Assembly: GCA_934358675.1 (NCBI GenBank)
Contig: CAKRKX010000024.1
Location: 1-27,915, forward strand
DNA length: 27,915 nucleotides
Direction: 5' to 3'
Source: an uncultured Agathobacter sp.
GTDB lineage: Bacteria; Bacillota; Clostridia; Lachnospirales; Lachnospiraceae
Shown: in pieces, positions 8,052 to 16,022 of the stretch
Position numbering within the stretch: position 1 is the first letter of the stretch
Layout of the letters: the number at the start of each line of letters is the position of its first letter
The notes under the pieces: model-generated
Told to the model about the DNA's origin: nothing
The model's database searches: none
The model's input: the letters and a program-made list of their open reading frames with translations, nothing else
Made by a program: the position numbers and the translations under genes

Positions 8052-10370
8052 GTGAGAGATGAAATTAGAATGCTGCCTGCGGTAGCGTTACGCGGAATTA
8101 CGATCCTGCCGGGAATGATCGCGCATTTCGACATCAGCCGGGATACGTCGATCAAGGCGGTAGAGCGTTCCATGAAGGATGGAGAGTCCATCTTTCTGGT
8201 GACACAGAAGGATTCGAACAAGGACAATCCGGCGCTTGAGGATCTGCATTCCATGGGCGTGATCGCAGAGATCAAGCAGGTGGTCAGGTTACAAAATGAT
8301 ATTATGCGTGTCATGGTCGAGGGACAGCAGCGTGCAGAAGTGTATGAGATCGAACAGGAGCAGCAGTCGTACCTTGAGGCCCGTGTGATCGTCTATATCG
8401 AGGAGGATGAGCAGCGTCTTCCAGCGCAGGCCGAAGAGGCGATGGTGATGAGTGTGCAGGAGACGTTTGCCAAGTATGCTTCGGTGCAGGGACGCATCGG
8501 CAAGGAAGTGGTCCGACAGGTGCAGGAGATGACGGATCTGTCGCATCTGCTGGATTACGTCGGCAACAATCTTCCGGTCAGCTTCGATAAGAAGCAGAAG
8601 ATCCTCGATGCGATCGCCGTGACGGAGCGATACGAGGTACTGCTCGCGATGCTGTTGCAGCAGATCGAGGTTCTTGCGATCAAGAGCGATTTTCAGAAGA
8701 AAGTGCAGGAGCGTGTGGAGAAGCACCAGAAGGAATATGTCCTTCGGGAGCAGATGGCGCTCATCCGGGAGGAACTCGGAGAGACGAACACAGACTCCGA
8801 TGCACAGGAGTATGAGAAAAAGCTTGAGGAACTTCAGGCTTCGGATGAAGTCAAAAAACGCATTAAGAAAGAAATACAGCGTTTCAAAGGCATTGCGTCC
8901 AACTCTTCGGAGAGCACGGTAAGCCGCGGTTATATTGAGACGCTTCTTGAACTTCCGTGGGATAAGACTTCCGTTGATAATCAGGATCTGACCCACGCGA
9001 AGGAGATCCTCGATGAGGATCATTACGGTCTGGACAAAGTGAAGGAGCGCGTGATCGAGTTCCTTGCTGTCCGCAACTTAACCGGTAAGGGGGAGAGCCC
9101 GATCCTGTGCCTTGTGGGACCTCCGGGAACCGGTAAGACGAGTATTGCGCGTTCGATCGCGCGTGCGCTCGACAAACAATATGTGCGCATTTCCCTCGGT
9201 GGTGTGCGTGACGAGGCGGAGATCCGCGGACACCGAAGAACCTATGTCGGTGCACTTCCGGGACGTATCGTTTCGGGACTTCGTTCCGCAGGCGTGAAGA
9301 ATCCGCTTATGCTGCTCGATGAGATTGACAAGATGAGCAGCGATTACAAGGGAGATACGGCATCCGCACTTCTGGAGGTGCTGGATGCAGAACAGAATAG
9401 CAAGTTCCGTGATCATTATGTGGAACTTCCGGTGGATCTGTCCGAAGTGCTTTTTATCGCAAGTGCGAACTCACTCGGTGACATTCCGGGACCGCTCCGC
9501 GACCGTATGGAGATCATTGAGGTCAGCAGCTACACGGAGAACGAGAAGCTGCATATCGCCAAGGATCACCTGATCGAGAAGCAGCTTGCCAAGAACGGTG
9601 TCAGTGCATCGCAGCTTAAGATTTCGGATAAGGCGCTTCGAGATGTGATCGCGTTCTATACGAGAGAGGCGGGCGTCCGAGGCTTAGAGCGCAGGATCGG
9701 CGAGATCTGCCGCAAGGCGGCGCGCCGCATCTATGAGGGCGAGACGGAGAAGATACGTGTGTCCGGCAACAATCTGGAAGAATTTCTCGGTAAGCCGAAG
9801 TACCGTCAGGATAAGAAGAACAAGAAGGACGAGGTCGGCATCGTGCGCGGTCTGGCATGGACGAGCGTCGGCGGTGTTACACTTGAGATTGAAGTCAACG
9901 TGCTTCCGGGCAAGGGCGAACTGGTTCTCACCGGTAAGCTCGGCGATGTGATGAAGGAATCCGCGCGTGCCGGAATTAGTTACATCCGCTCGATCAGTTC
10001 CGATTATGGCATTGATCCGGAGTTCTTTACGAAGCATGACATTCATGTGCACATCCCGGAGGGCGCAGTCCCGAAGGATGGACCGTCAGCCGGTATCACG
10101 ATGGCCCTTGCCATCTTATCCGCGATCACGAACCGCAAGGTTCGCGCAGATATCGCGATGACCGGAGAGATTACGATCCGTGGACGTGTGCTTCCGATCG
10201 GCGGACTTAAGGAGAAGCTTCTTGCCGCGAAGAATGCGGGCATGAATACGGTGTGCATTCCGAAGGACAATGAGCGCGACTTAAGTGAGATCTCCGAGGA
10301 GATCACCGACGGAATGGAGATTCTTCCGATCGATCACATGAACCAACTCATAAAGGCTGCCTTTGTATAA
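8052..10370 (+). CDS. lon: ATP-dependent Lon protease
   Basis: Lon is a cytoplasmic AAA+ serine protease for misfolded and regulatory proteins. The 772-residue protein has an N-terminal LON domain (starting MLPAVALRGITILPGM), a coiled linker, and an AAA+ module with Walker A GPPGTGKT (356-363). The protease domain has the Ser/Lys dyad: Ser679 in PKDGPSAGI and Lys722 in GGLKEKLLAA, the same numbers as in E. coli Lon. The start is GTG, with AGGAG about 9 bases upstream. The gene's own terminator overlaps its last codons. It completes the tig-clpP-clpX-lon block; engB comes next, but only after an unusual 711-bp inverted repeat. Confidence 0.98.
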   Translation: MRDEIRMLPAVALRGITILPGMIAHFDISRDTSIKAVERSMKDGESIFLVTQKDSNKDNPALEDLHSMGVIAEIKQVVRLQNDIMRVMVEGQQRAEVYEIEQEQQSYLEARVIVYIEEDEQRLPAQAEEAMVMSVQETFAKYASVQGRIGKEVVRQVQEMTDLSHLLDYVGNNLPVSFDKKQKILDAIAVTERYEVLLAMLLQQIEVLAIKSDFQKKVQERVEKHQKEYVLREQMALIREELGETNTDSDAQEYEKKLEELQASDEVKKRIKKEIQRFKGIASNSSESTVSRGYIETLLELPWDKTSVDNQDLTHAKEILDEDHYGLDKVKERVIEFLAVRNLTGKGESPILCLVGPPGTGKTSIARSIARALDKQYVRISLGGVRDEAEIRGHRRTYVGALPGRIVSGLRSAGVKNPLMLLDEIDKMSSDYKGDTASALLEVLDAEQNSKFRDHYVELPVDLSEVLFIASANSLGDIPGPLRDRMEIIEVSSYTENEKLHIAKDHLIEKQLAKNGVSASQLKISDKALRDVIAFYTREAGVRGLERRIGEICRKAARRIYEGETEKIRVSGNNLEEFLGKPKYRQDKKNKKDEVGIVRGLAWTSVGGVTLEIEVNVLPGKGELVLTGKLGDVMKESARAGISYIRSISSDYGIDPEFFTKHDIHVHIPEGAVPKDGPSAGITMALAILSAITNRKVRADIAMTGEITIRGRVLPIGGLKEKLLAAKNAGMNTVCIPKDNERDLSEISEEITDGMEILPIDHMNQLIKAAFV

Positions 10371-10384
10371 AGCAGCCTTTATTT
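10352..10384 (+). terminator. Intrinsic terminator overlapping the lon stop codon
   Basis: AAAGGCTGC (10352-10360) lies inside the last lon codons and pairs perfectly with GCAGCCTTT (10372-10380). The TAA stop sits in the loop, and the stem runs into TTTATTT. The overlap with coding sequence couples the end of translation to termination. Confidence 0.8.
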
Positions 10385-10389
10385 ACTAA

Positions 10390-11100
10390 GCAACACCTGT
10401 TTCTTAAAGGCGCCTCGCTTTTGCATTTTTGAATGGCGCGGCCGGGATGTTGCGTGGATCCGCCTCGATCGGTGTCCTGATCGCGCGCGTCCTTTTTGAA
10501 CAGAAAATTGAATTTACCTCGAATCATATGCATATTTTTGAAGGCTAGTCATTCAGAATCACGAATTTGGCGCAGTGCCCGTTTCGCTTATTTTATGATT
10601 TATGTCCGCCAAAGTTTGGACAATTCCGAAGGCGGCTGTTCGCCGGGACACAGACTGCGTCCGAGTGATTTTGTGTCTGCCTTAATGGACGTTCGAAGGA
10701 AACGTGCCGCCGCTGGGACACTTGTTTGAAGCACACAGCGCAGAGGCGTTCCAATGCACATGAAGCGAGTTTGTCCGCGGCGGCTCATATCGACTTCCTG
10801 AGGACGTCCATTTAGGCAGACTAAAAATTGCGAGCGCATCTGTGTCCGGCGGACACCGCCGCGGAATGGTTCAAACGTTGTCGTACACAAAATTTAAGCG
10901 AAACAGGCACTGCTGCTAAATTCAGCGATTCTGCCTGAAACCGCCGTTCAAAAATATGCATATGATTCGAGGGTATTATCCAATGATTGATGAAAAAGGA
11001 CGCGCATGACCAGGAGACGGATCGAGGCAACTTGACGCAATAGAGGCGGCGCCATGCGGAAAAGGAAACCGGCGAGGCGTATGTAAGAAGCAGGTGTTGC
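10390..11100. repeat. Giant 711-bp imperfect inverted repeat between lon and engB
   Basis: The whole interval folds back on itself around about position 10745. The ends are perfect (GCAACACCTG 10390-10399 against CAGGTGTTGC 11091-11100), with about 25 of the outer 29 bases matching. A 26-bp perfect match joins 10517-10542 to 10947-10972. Near the centre GCCGCCG (10706-10712) matches CGGCGGC (10778-10784). Paired coordinates always sum to 21489-21490, so the arms are collinear with almost no net insertion. Other stretches match imperfectly, for example GCGCGTCCTTTTT and GCCTCGAT. Short open frames exist on both strands, but none has a ribosome site or a recognisable product. It could encode a long structured RNA, be two inverted copies of an old element, or be a palindromic mobile element. 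No family is recognised. Confidence 0.85.
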
Positions 11101-11123
11101 AGAATATAAAGGAGGATACAAAG

Positions 11124-11882
11124 GTGGTAATAAGGGATGTGAATTTGGAGACGGTATGCGGAATTACGAGTACGATCCCGGACAATCTGCTGGATGAAGT
11201 GGCTTTCGCAGGAAAGTCGAATGTAGGAAAATCATCACTGATCAACGGATTGCTGAATCGTAAGGCTCTGGCGAGAACTTCGTCGCAGCCGGGCAAGACG
11301 CAGACCATCAATTTCTATAATGTGAATAACGCCATGTACCTGGTGGATCTGCCGGGATACGGCTACGCGAATGCGAATGTGGAGATCAAGGCAAAGTGGG
11401 GACAGATGATCGAGAATTATCTGCACACCTCTAAGAAGCTGAAAGCAGTCTTTCTGCTCATTGATATCCGCCATGAGCCGTCCGAAAACGATCAGATGAT
11501 GTACGAGTGGATGGAGCATCAGGGCTTTGCTCCGATCATTATTGCGACGAAAGCGGACAAGCTGAAACGCGGACAGGTGATAAGACATGTCCAGATGATC
11601 CGCGAAGTGCTCGGCGTGCAGGAGGAGACGATCGTGATCCCGTTTTCTGCGGAGACGAAGCAGGGACGCGAAGAAATCTGGGAGCTGATCGAGTCGCTGG
11701 TGGAACTTCCGGAAGATCCGAAGGAAGTTAAGAAGGCACAGGAGAAGGAAAAAGCACAGACTGAGGAAACTTCTACGAGAAAGCCGCGTTGGAAGGCAAC
11801 CGACCGTCCGGTGGCGAAGAAGACCATGAAGAAAGAGAAAGCCAGGAAGGCTGCGAATAAAAAGAAAGCGAAGAAGAAATAA
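11124..11882 (+). CDS. engB: Ribosome biogenesis GTPase EngB (YsxC/YihA)
   Basis: EngB is an essential TrmE-Era-EngA-EngB-type GTPase needed for assembly of the 50S subunit. With the GTG start at 11124, the motifs are G1 GKSNVGKS (30-37), the Thr-containing G2 region PGKTQTINF, G3 DLPG (75-78), G4 TKAD (142-145) and G5 SAE. The start is chosen because GGAGG (11111-11115) lies 8 bases before it. An earlier in-frame GTG at 11094 sits inside the terminal repeat of the palindrome and has no ribosome site. The 252 residues exceed the usual 195-200 because of a tail of about 55 residues, very rich in Lys, that may bind RNA. The neighbour of lon in many Firmicutes is also engB. The znuA-like gene follows after 3 bases. 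Confidence 0.95.
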   Translation: MVIRDVNLETVCGITSTIPDNLLDEVAFAGKSNVGKSSLINGLLNRKALARTSSQPGKTQTINFYNVNNAMYLVDLPGYGYANANVEIKAKWGQMIENYLHTSKKLKAVFLLIDIRHEPSENDQMMYEWMEHQGFAPIIIATKADKLKRGQVIRHVQMIREVLGVQEETIVIPFSAETKQGREEIWELIESLVELPEDPKEVKKAQEKEKAQTEETSTRKPRWKATDRPVAKKTMKKEKARKAANKKKAKKK

Positions 11883-11885
11883 AGT

Positions 11886-12794
11886 ATGAAGAAAAACAAG
11901 TATGTTTTTGTGCTCGTGTTACTTGTCGCGATCACATTGATCAGTGGACTTTTGACAAACGTGTATGTCAGCAAAAGCGGCAGTAAGCAGGAAGATCACG
12001 CTTTGACCGTTGTGACCTCATTTTATCCGATGTACATTGCGGCGCTCAATGTTGTTGGCGATACCGAAGGGATTCATCTGCAGAACTTAAGTGAGCCACA
12101 GACCGGATGTCTGCATGACTTTCAGTTGACACCGGAAGATATGAAGCTTCTCTCAAGTGCGGACGTGTTCATCATTAATGGTGGCGGTATCGAGTCCTTT
12201 ATGAAGGATGTGGCGAAATCCTATCCAAACCTGAAGATCATCGAAGCGTGCGAAGGCATTGAGCTGCTGGAGGACGAAGGCGAGGAAAATGCACATGCGT
12301 GGATGAGTGTTGCCACATATGAGCAGCAGGTTGTCAATATCGCGACCGGACTTGCGGTGGCGGATACGAAGAATGCGGCTTTTTATCAGAAGAATGCGGA
12401 TGCGTACTGCGCGAAGCTGGACAAGCTGAAGGCGCGCCAGCAGGCAGTCGCAAAGAAAGCGGAAGGACAGTCGGTCATTCTGTTCCATGAGGCGTATGAT
12501 TATGTTGCAGAGGATTATGGGCTGGATGTCGCGTATGTGCTCGATCTTGACGAGGAGCGTCAGGTCAGCGCGGGTGAGGTTGCGGATGTGCTTTCGGCTG
12601 TCCGGGACGATCGCGTGAAGTATATCCTCGCGGAAGAACTGTACGGCAAAAGCATGGGGGATACAGTCGAGAAGGAGACCGATGCGAAGGTCATCTATCT
12701 GGATGCGCTGAACCGCGGCGATTACAATGCGGACAGTTATATTAAGGGAATGACGGCAAATATTGATTTGATGGAGCGTTATTTTAATAAGTAA
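11886..12794 (+). CDS. znuA: Zinc/manganese-type ABC transporter substrate-binding protein (ZnuA-like)
   Basis: This is an extracytoplasmic metal-binding protein of cluster A-I (302 residues). The N-terminus has a short basic stretch and a hydrophobic segment at about residues 6-27, without a lipobox Cys, so it is either a signal peptide or a membrane anchor. The expected metal ligands are in place: His77 (LHDFQLTPEDM), His137 (AHAWM), His201 (LFHEAYDY) and an acidic residue near 273 (YLDAL). The His-rich loop of many zinc-specific ZnuA proteins is absent. Zinc is the likely metal, but manganese cannot be excluded. The ATG lies only 3 bases after the engB stop and has no strong ribosome site, which suggests translational coupling. 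znuC and znuB follow. Confidence 0.88.
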   Translation: MKKNKYVFVLVLLVAITLISGLLTNVYVSKSGSKQEDHALTVVTSFYPMYIAALNVVGDTEGIHLQNLSEPQTGCLHDFQLTPEDMKLLSSADVFIINGGGIESFMKDVAKSYPNLKIIEACEGIELLEDEGEENAHAWMSVATYEQQVVNIATGLAVADTKNAAFYQKNADAYCAKLDKLKARQQAVAKKAEGQSVILFHEAYDYVAEDYGLDVAYVLDLDEERQVSAGEVADVLSAVRDDRVKYILAEELYGKSMGDTVEKETDAKVIYLDALNRGDYNADSYIKGMTANIDLMERYFNK

Positions 12795-12796
12795 AC

Positions 12797-12840
12797 GTGA
12801 CAATTTCGCCGGGGCTGCCCCCAAGCAGCGGAATTGTCAC
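12797..12840. repeat. Inverted repeat between znuA-like and znuC-like genes
   Basis: GTGACAATTTCGC (12797-12809) faces GCGGAATTGTCAC (12828-12840), giving 13 pairs with one wobble, plus an inner GCTGC/GCAGC pairing. No T run follows, so it is not a normal terminator. It may be a processing or stability hairpin that sets different levels of binding protein and ATPase, or a protein-binding site. Confidence 0.6.
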
Positions 12841-12862
12841 AGAACATAGAAAGGAATCTTAG

Positions 12863-13636
12863 ATGCGTAAGATCATAAAGCCATGCGGCTTTCATTGTAT
12901 CAAAGTAAATCATCTGGGCGTGCGTTTCAACGAGCAGGTCGTGCTCGAGGACGTCAATCTGCATATTCACTGTGGCTCGCTGAATGCGGTCATCGGCAAG
13001 AATGGAGCGGGCAAATCGACCCTGATCCGTGCGATGCTCGATAACGTGCCACACACGGGAGAGATTGAATTCCGTGACACGAAGGACGGCAGGATGCAGA
13101 AACTCAAGATCGGTTATGTGCCGCAGTCGGTCAATATCGAGAAGAATACGCCGGTCAGCGTGTACGATCTGCTTGCAAGCTATGAGTCTCGCTATCCGGT
13201 ATTTCTGCCGAAGCGCAAAAGCGTGTATGACAAGATCAAGGAAAGCCTTCGCATTTTCGAGGCGGAGGATCTGATCGACAAGCAGGTGTGCAACCTCTCC
13301 GGAGGACAGCTGCAGCGCGTGCTTTTGTCACTGGCAATCATGGACGAGCCGAATCTGCTCCTCTTGGACGAGCCGGTGTCCGGTATTGACCAGAACGGTA
13401 TGGAGCTTTTCTATAAGACGATGACCTATCTGAAGGAGCATTATGATCTGGCGATCATCCTGATCTCGCATGATCTGGACTATGTTGCTAAGTATGCGGA
13501 TCATGTCGTGCTGCTTGATAAGACGGTCTTAAAGCAGGGCTCTGCGAAGGAAGTGTTCTCGAGTCCGGAATTTGAGAAGATCTTCTCGGTGGCAAACGAA
13601 GAAAAATGGATCAAGGAGGATGACAACAATGATTAA
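12863..13636 (+). CDS. znuC: Zinc/manganese-type ABC transporter ATP-binding protein (ZnuC-like)
   Basis: This single-NBD ATPase of 257 residues energises the metal importer. Walker A is GKNGAGKST (45-53), the Q-loop is GYVPQS, and the ABC signature LSGGQLQRV starts at residue 145. Walker B is LLLLDEP, followed by the D-loop and the switch His in LISHD. These motifs and the neighbours (metal-binding protein before, ABC-3 permease after) assign it to the ZnuABC/MntABC class. AAAGGAA lies before the ATG. The stop overlaps the start of the permease gene by 8 bases, which indicates coupled translation. Confidence 0.93.
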   Translation: MRKIIKPCGFHCIKVNHLGVRFNEQVVLEDVNLHIHCGSLNAVIGKNGAGKSTLIRAMLDNVPHTGEIEFRDTKDGRMQKLKIGYVPQSVNIEKNTPVSVYDLLASYESRYPVFLPKRKSVYDKIKESLRIFEAEDLIDKQVCNLSGGQLQRVLLSLAIMDEPNLLLLDEPVSGIDQNGMELFYKTMTYLKEHYDLAIILISHDLDYVAKYADHVVLLDKTVLKQGSAKEVFSSPEFEKIFSVANEEKWIKEDDNND

Positions 13637-14438
13637 CTGGTTATCCTGGCTGGATTTTGGATTTATGCGAAATGCGCTGATCGCGATTCTCATCATTACG
13701 CCGCTGTTCGGTCTGATGGGAACGATGATCGTCAACAAGAAGATGGCGTATTTTTCGGATGCGCTCGGACATTCTGCATTGACCGGTATCGCGGTCGGTG
13801 TAGTCTGCGGACTGGCAGACACGAACATTTCGATGGTGATTTTTGCAATCGTTTTTGCGTTACTTCTGAATCAGATCGGAAGCTCGAACAAGGCATCGGC
13901 GGACACGATCATTTCCGTGTTCTCGTCCTGTTCGGTGGCAATCGGACTTGCCATCCTGTCCAAAGGCGGCAACTTCAGCAAGTATTCGAGCCTTCTGGTC
14001 GGCGATGTGCTCAGCATCACAAAGCGTGAGATCGTATTTCTTGCAATCATTTTTGTTGTGACGATTCTGTTCTGGCTGTGCTGCTTTAACTGGCTGAATG
14101 CAAGCTGTATTCACCGCGCACTCGCGGCGAGCAAACGCATTCCGGTCCGTCTGATGGACAATCTGTTTGCGATTTTGGTCGCTTTGATCGTTACACTTTC
14201 GATCAAGTGGGTCGGAATTTTGATCATCAATGCGCTGCTTATTCTGCCGGCGGCATCGAGTCGCAATCTTTCGGAAAATATGAGGGAGTATCACTTTTTC
14301 TCGGTTGTGTTCTCACTGTTTTCCGGTGTGCTTGGACTGATCCTGTCGTATTACACGAACGTGGCGACGGGACCGATGATCGTTATTATCGCGTCGATCA
14401 TCTATTTCAGCACGTATCTGTTCGGGCGTAAGCAATGA
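13629..14438 (+). CDS. znuB: Zinc/manganese-type ABC transporter permease (ZnuB-like, ABC-3 family)
   Basis: This is a 269-residue hydrophobic protein with about eight membrane segments. The ABC-3 family motif FSDALGHSALTGIAVG lies near residue 40, and NALLILPAASSRNLS is near the end. The start is ATG 13629, because AAGGAGG (about 9 bases upstream) fits it. A longer in-frame reading from 13572 would run back into znuC. The gene overlaps znuC by 8 bases and completes the importer. No Zur- or MntR-like operator was identified in the operon. Confidence 0.93.
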   Translation: MINWLSWLDFGFMRNALIAILIITPLFGLMGTMIVNKKMAYFSDALGHSALTGIAVGVVCGLADTNISMVIFAIVFALLLNQIGSSNKASADTIISVFSSCSVAIGLAILSKGGNFSKYSSLLVGDVLSITKREIVFLAIIFVVTILFWLCCFNWLNASCIHRALAASKRIPVRLMDNLFAILVALIVTLSIKWVGILIINALLILPAASSRNLSENMREYHFFSVVFSLFSGVLGLILSYYTNVATGPMIVIIASIIYFSTYLFGRKQ

Positions 14439-14471
14439 TCGTCCGGTGAAAACACAGCAACATAAGAGAAA

Positions 14472-14519
14472 TATGCCTGTCCCTTGGATCGGGTGAAAAT
14501 ATCGGAGCCGGCAGGCATA
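14472..14519. repeat. Inverted repeat in the leader of the AGCS symporter gene
   Basis: TATGCCTG (14472-14479) pairs with CAGGCATA (14512-14519), with CCC/GGG pairing inside. It ends just before the ribosome site of the symporter gene and could influence its translation. It does not match any riboswitch consensus I know. Confidence 0.4.
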
Positions 14520-14538
14520 AATGGGAGGAATCAGGAAA

Positions 14539-15936
14539 ATGCTATCAATGATCGAGTCTGTCAACAATGTGGTCAACAACTTTATATGGGGCGTTCCGGC
14601 GATGATCTGTATCATCGGCGTGGGACTGTTCTTAAGTTTCAGGACCGGATTTATCCAGATCTGCAAGTTTGGTTATGCGATGAAAGTGACGTTTGTCCGT
14701 ATGTTCAAAAAACGTGAGGCATCGGACGGAGCGCTTACACCGTTTCAGGCGGTATGTACCGCTTTGGCGGCGACCGTCGGAACCGGAAATGTAGCCGGAG
14801 TTGCCGGCGCGATCGCGATCGGCGGTCCGGGCGCGGTATTCTGGATGTGGATCTCCGCACTTCTCGGTATGTGTACAAAGTTTTCGGAAGTTGTGCTTGC
14901 GGTGCATTTTCGTGAGACAAATGCGGACGGCGAGCTGGTCGGCGGCCCGATGTACTATATTAAGAACGGTCTGAAAAAGCACTGGCACTGGCTGGCGTAT
15001 CTGTTCTCTCTGTTTGGCGTACTGACGGTGTTTGGAACCGGTAATGCGACACAGGTGAACACGATCACCACAGCAATCGATTCGGCATTGTACAATTACA
15101 ATCTGCTTCCGGAGCGTTTTGCACCGACTCTGAATCTGATCCTCGGAATCGTGTTGGCGGCACTGATCGCGTTAATTCTGATCGGTGGAATCAAGCGAAT
15201 CGGACAGGTGACGGAGAAACTCGTTCCGTTTATGGCGGTTATCTATATTCTGCTTGCAATCGGTGTGGTTCTCATCAATATCAAGTCGGTTCCGGCTGTG
15301 CTCGGAGCCATCTTCGAGGGCGCGTTTAATCCGTCTGCCGTAACCGGCGGTGCGGTAGGAAGCTTTTTTACGAGTATGAAAAAAGGCGTATCGCGCGGTA
15401 TCTTTTCAAATGAGGCGGGACTCGGAACCGGATCAATCGCACATGCCTGTGCCGATACGAGAAAGCCGGTCAAGCAGGGCTTCTTCGGAATCTTTGAGGT
15501 GTTTGTGGATACGATCGTTATCTGTACACTGACCGCTCTGGTCATCCTGTGCAGCGGTGTTCCGGTCGGATATGGCGATGCGGCAGGTGCCGAGCTTACG
15601 ATCAGCGGATTTACTTCCGTGTACGGCGGCTGGGTATCCCTCTTTACGGCGGTAGCGATGTGCTGCTTCGCTTTTTCCACGATCATCGGCTGGGGACTTT
15701 ACGGCACACGATGCATCGAGTTTTTGCTCGGTTCGCGTGCGAATAAGCCGTTTATGGTGGCTTACGCACTGGTTGCCATCGTTGGAGCAACCATGAATCT
15801 GGGACTCATGTGGAGCATCGCGGAGACCTTCAACGGTCTGATGGTGATTCCGAACCTGATCGCGGTATTCCTGCTGTCCGGTGTGGTTGTCAAGCTGGTG
15901 AAGGAGTATTTTGCGGGCGAAGGCAAGGAAGGCTGA
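14539..15936 (+). CDS. Sodium:alanine/glycine symporter, AGCS family
   Basis: This is a cytoplasmic-membrane amino-acid carrier driven by sodium or proton symport (465 residues, about 10 or more hydrophobic segments). The AGCS signature is clear near residues 64-95 (TPFQAVCTALAATVGTGN, then VAGVAGAIAIGGPGAVFWMW). MYYIKNGL and RGIFSNEAGLGTGSIAHACA are further family hallmarks. The start is placed at ATG 14539, because GGGAGGA (14523-14529) stands about 9 bases before it. An in-frame ATG at 14521 would put that ribosome site inside the gene. It has no partner genes. Substrate specificity (alanine, glycine or another) cannot be read from the sequence. Confidence 0.93.
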   Translation: MLSMIESVNNVVNNFIWGVPAMICIIGVGLFLSFRTGFIQICKFGYAMKVTFVRMFKKREASDGALTPFQAVCTALAATVGTGNVAGVAGAIAIGGPGAVFWMWISALLGMCTKFSEVVLAVHFRETNADGELVGGPMYYIKNGLKKHWHWLAYLFSLFGVLTVFGTGNATQVNTITTAIDSALYNYNLLPERFAPTLNLILGIVLAALIALILIGGIKRIGQVTEKLVPFMAVIYILLAIGVVLINIKSVPAVLGAIFEGAFNPSAVTGGAVGSFFTSMKKGVSRGIFSNEAGLGTGSIAHACADTRKPVKQGFFGIFEVFVDTIVICTLTALVILCSGVPVGYGDAAGAELTISGFTSVYGGWVSLFTAVAMCCFAFSTIIGWGLYGTRCIEFLLGSRANKPFMVAYALVAIVGATMNLGLMWSIAETFNGLMVIPNLIAVFLLSGVVVKLVKEYFAGEGKEG

Positions 15937-15949
15937 TAGTTTTTTTCAA

Positions 15950-15979
15950 TAAGTGCATCGGGTTTGACCGGTGCACTTA
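15950..15979 (+). terminator. Hairpin after the AGCS symporter gene
   Basis: TAAGTGCATCGG (15950-15961) pairs with CCGGTGCACTTA (15968-15979), 12 pairs with one wobble. The T run is poor (ATTATGTT), so termination may be incomplete. The right half overlaps the -35 box of the next promoter. Confidence 0.6.
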
Positions 15980-15992
15980 ATTATGTTACAAT
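15964..15992 (+). promoter_or_regulatory. Sigma-A type promoter of ispE
   Basis: TTGACC (15964-15969), a 17-bp spacer, then TACAAT (15987-15992) preceded by TGT (extended -10). Each hexamer has 5 of 6 consensus bases. It lies about 30 bases before the ispE start and overlaps the preceding terminator hairpin. Confidence 0.75.
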
Positions 15993-16022
15993 TGTTGTAT
16001 ACAAAATACAGAGGGATAATAC

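Noticed and set aside
10496..11030. Several open frames of 60-100 codons on both strands inside the giant palindrome
   Set aside because: They lack ribosome sites and family features, and arise on both strands because the region is self-complementary.
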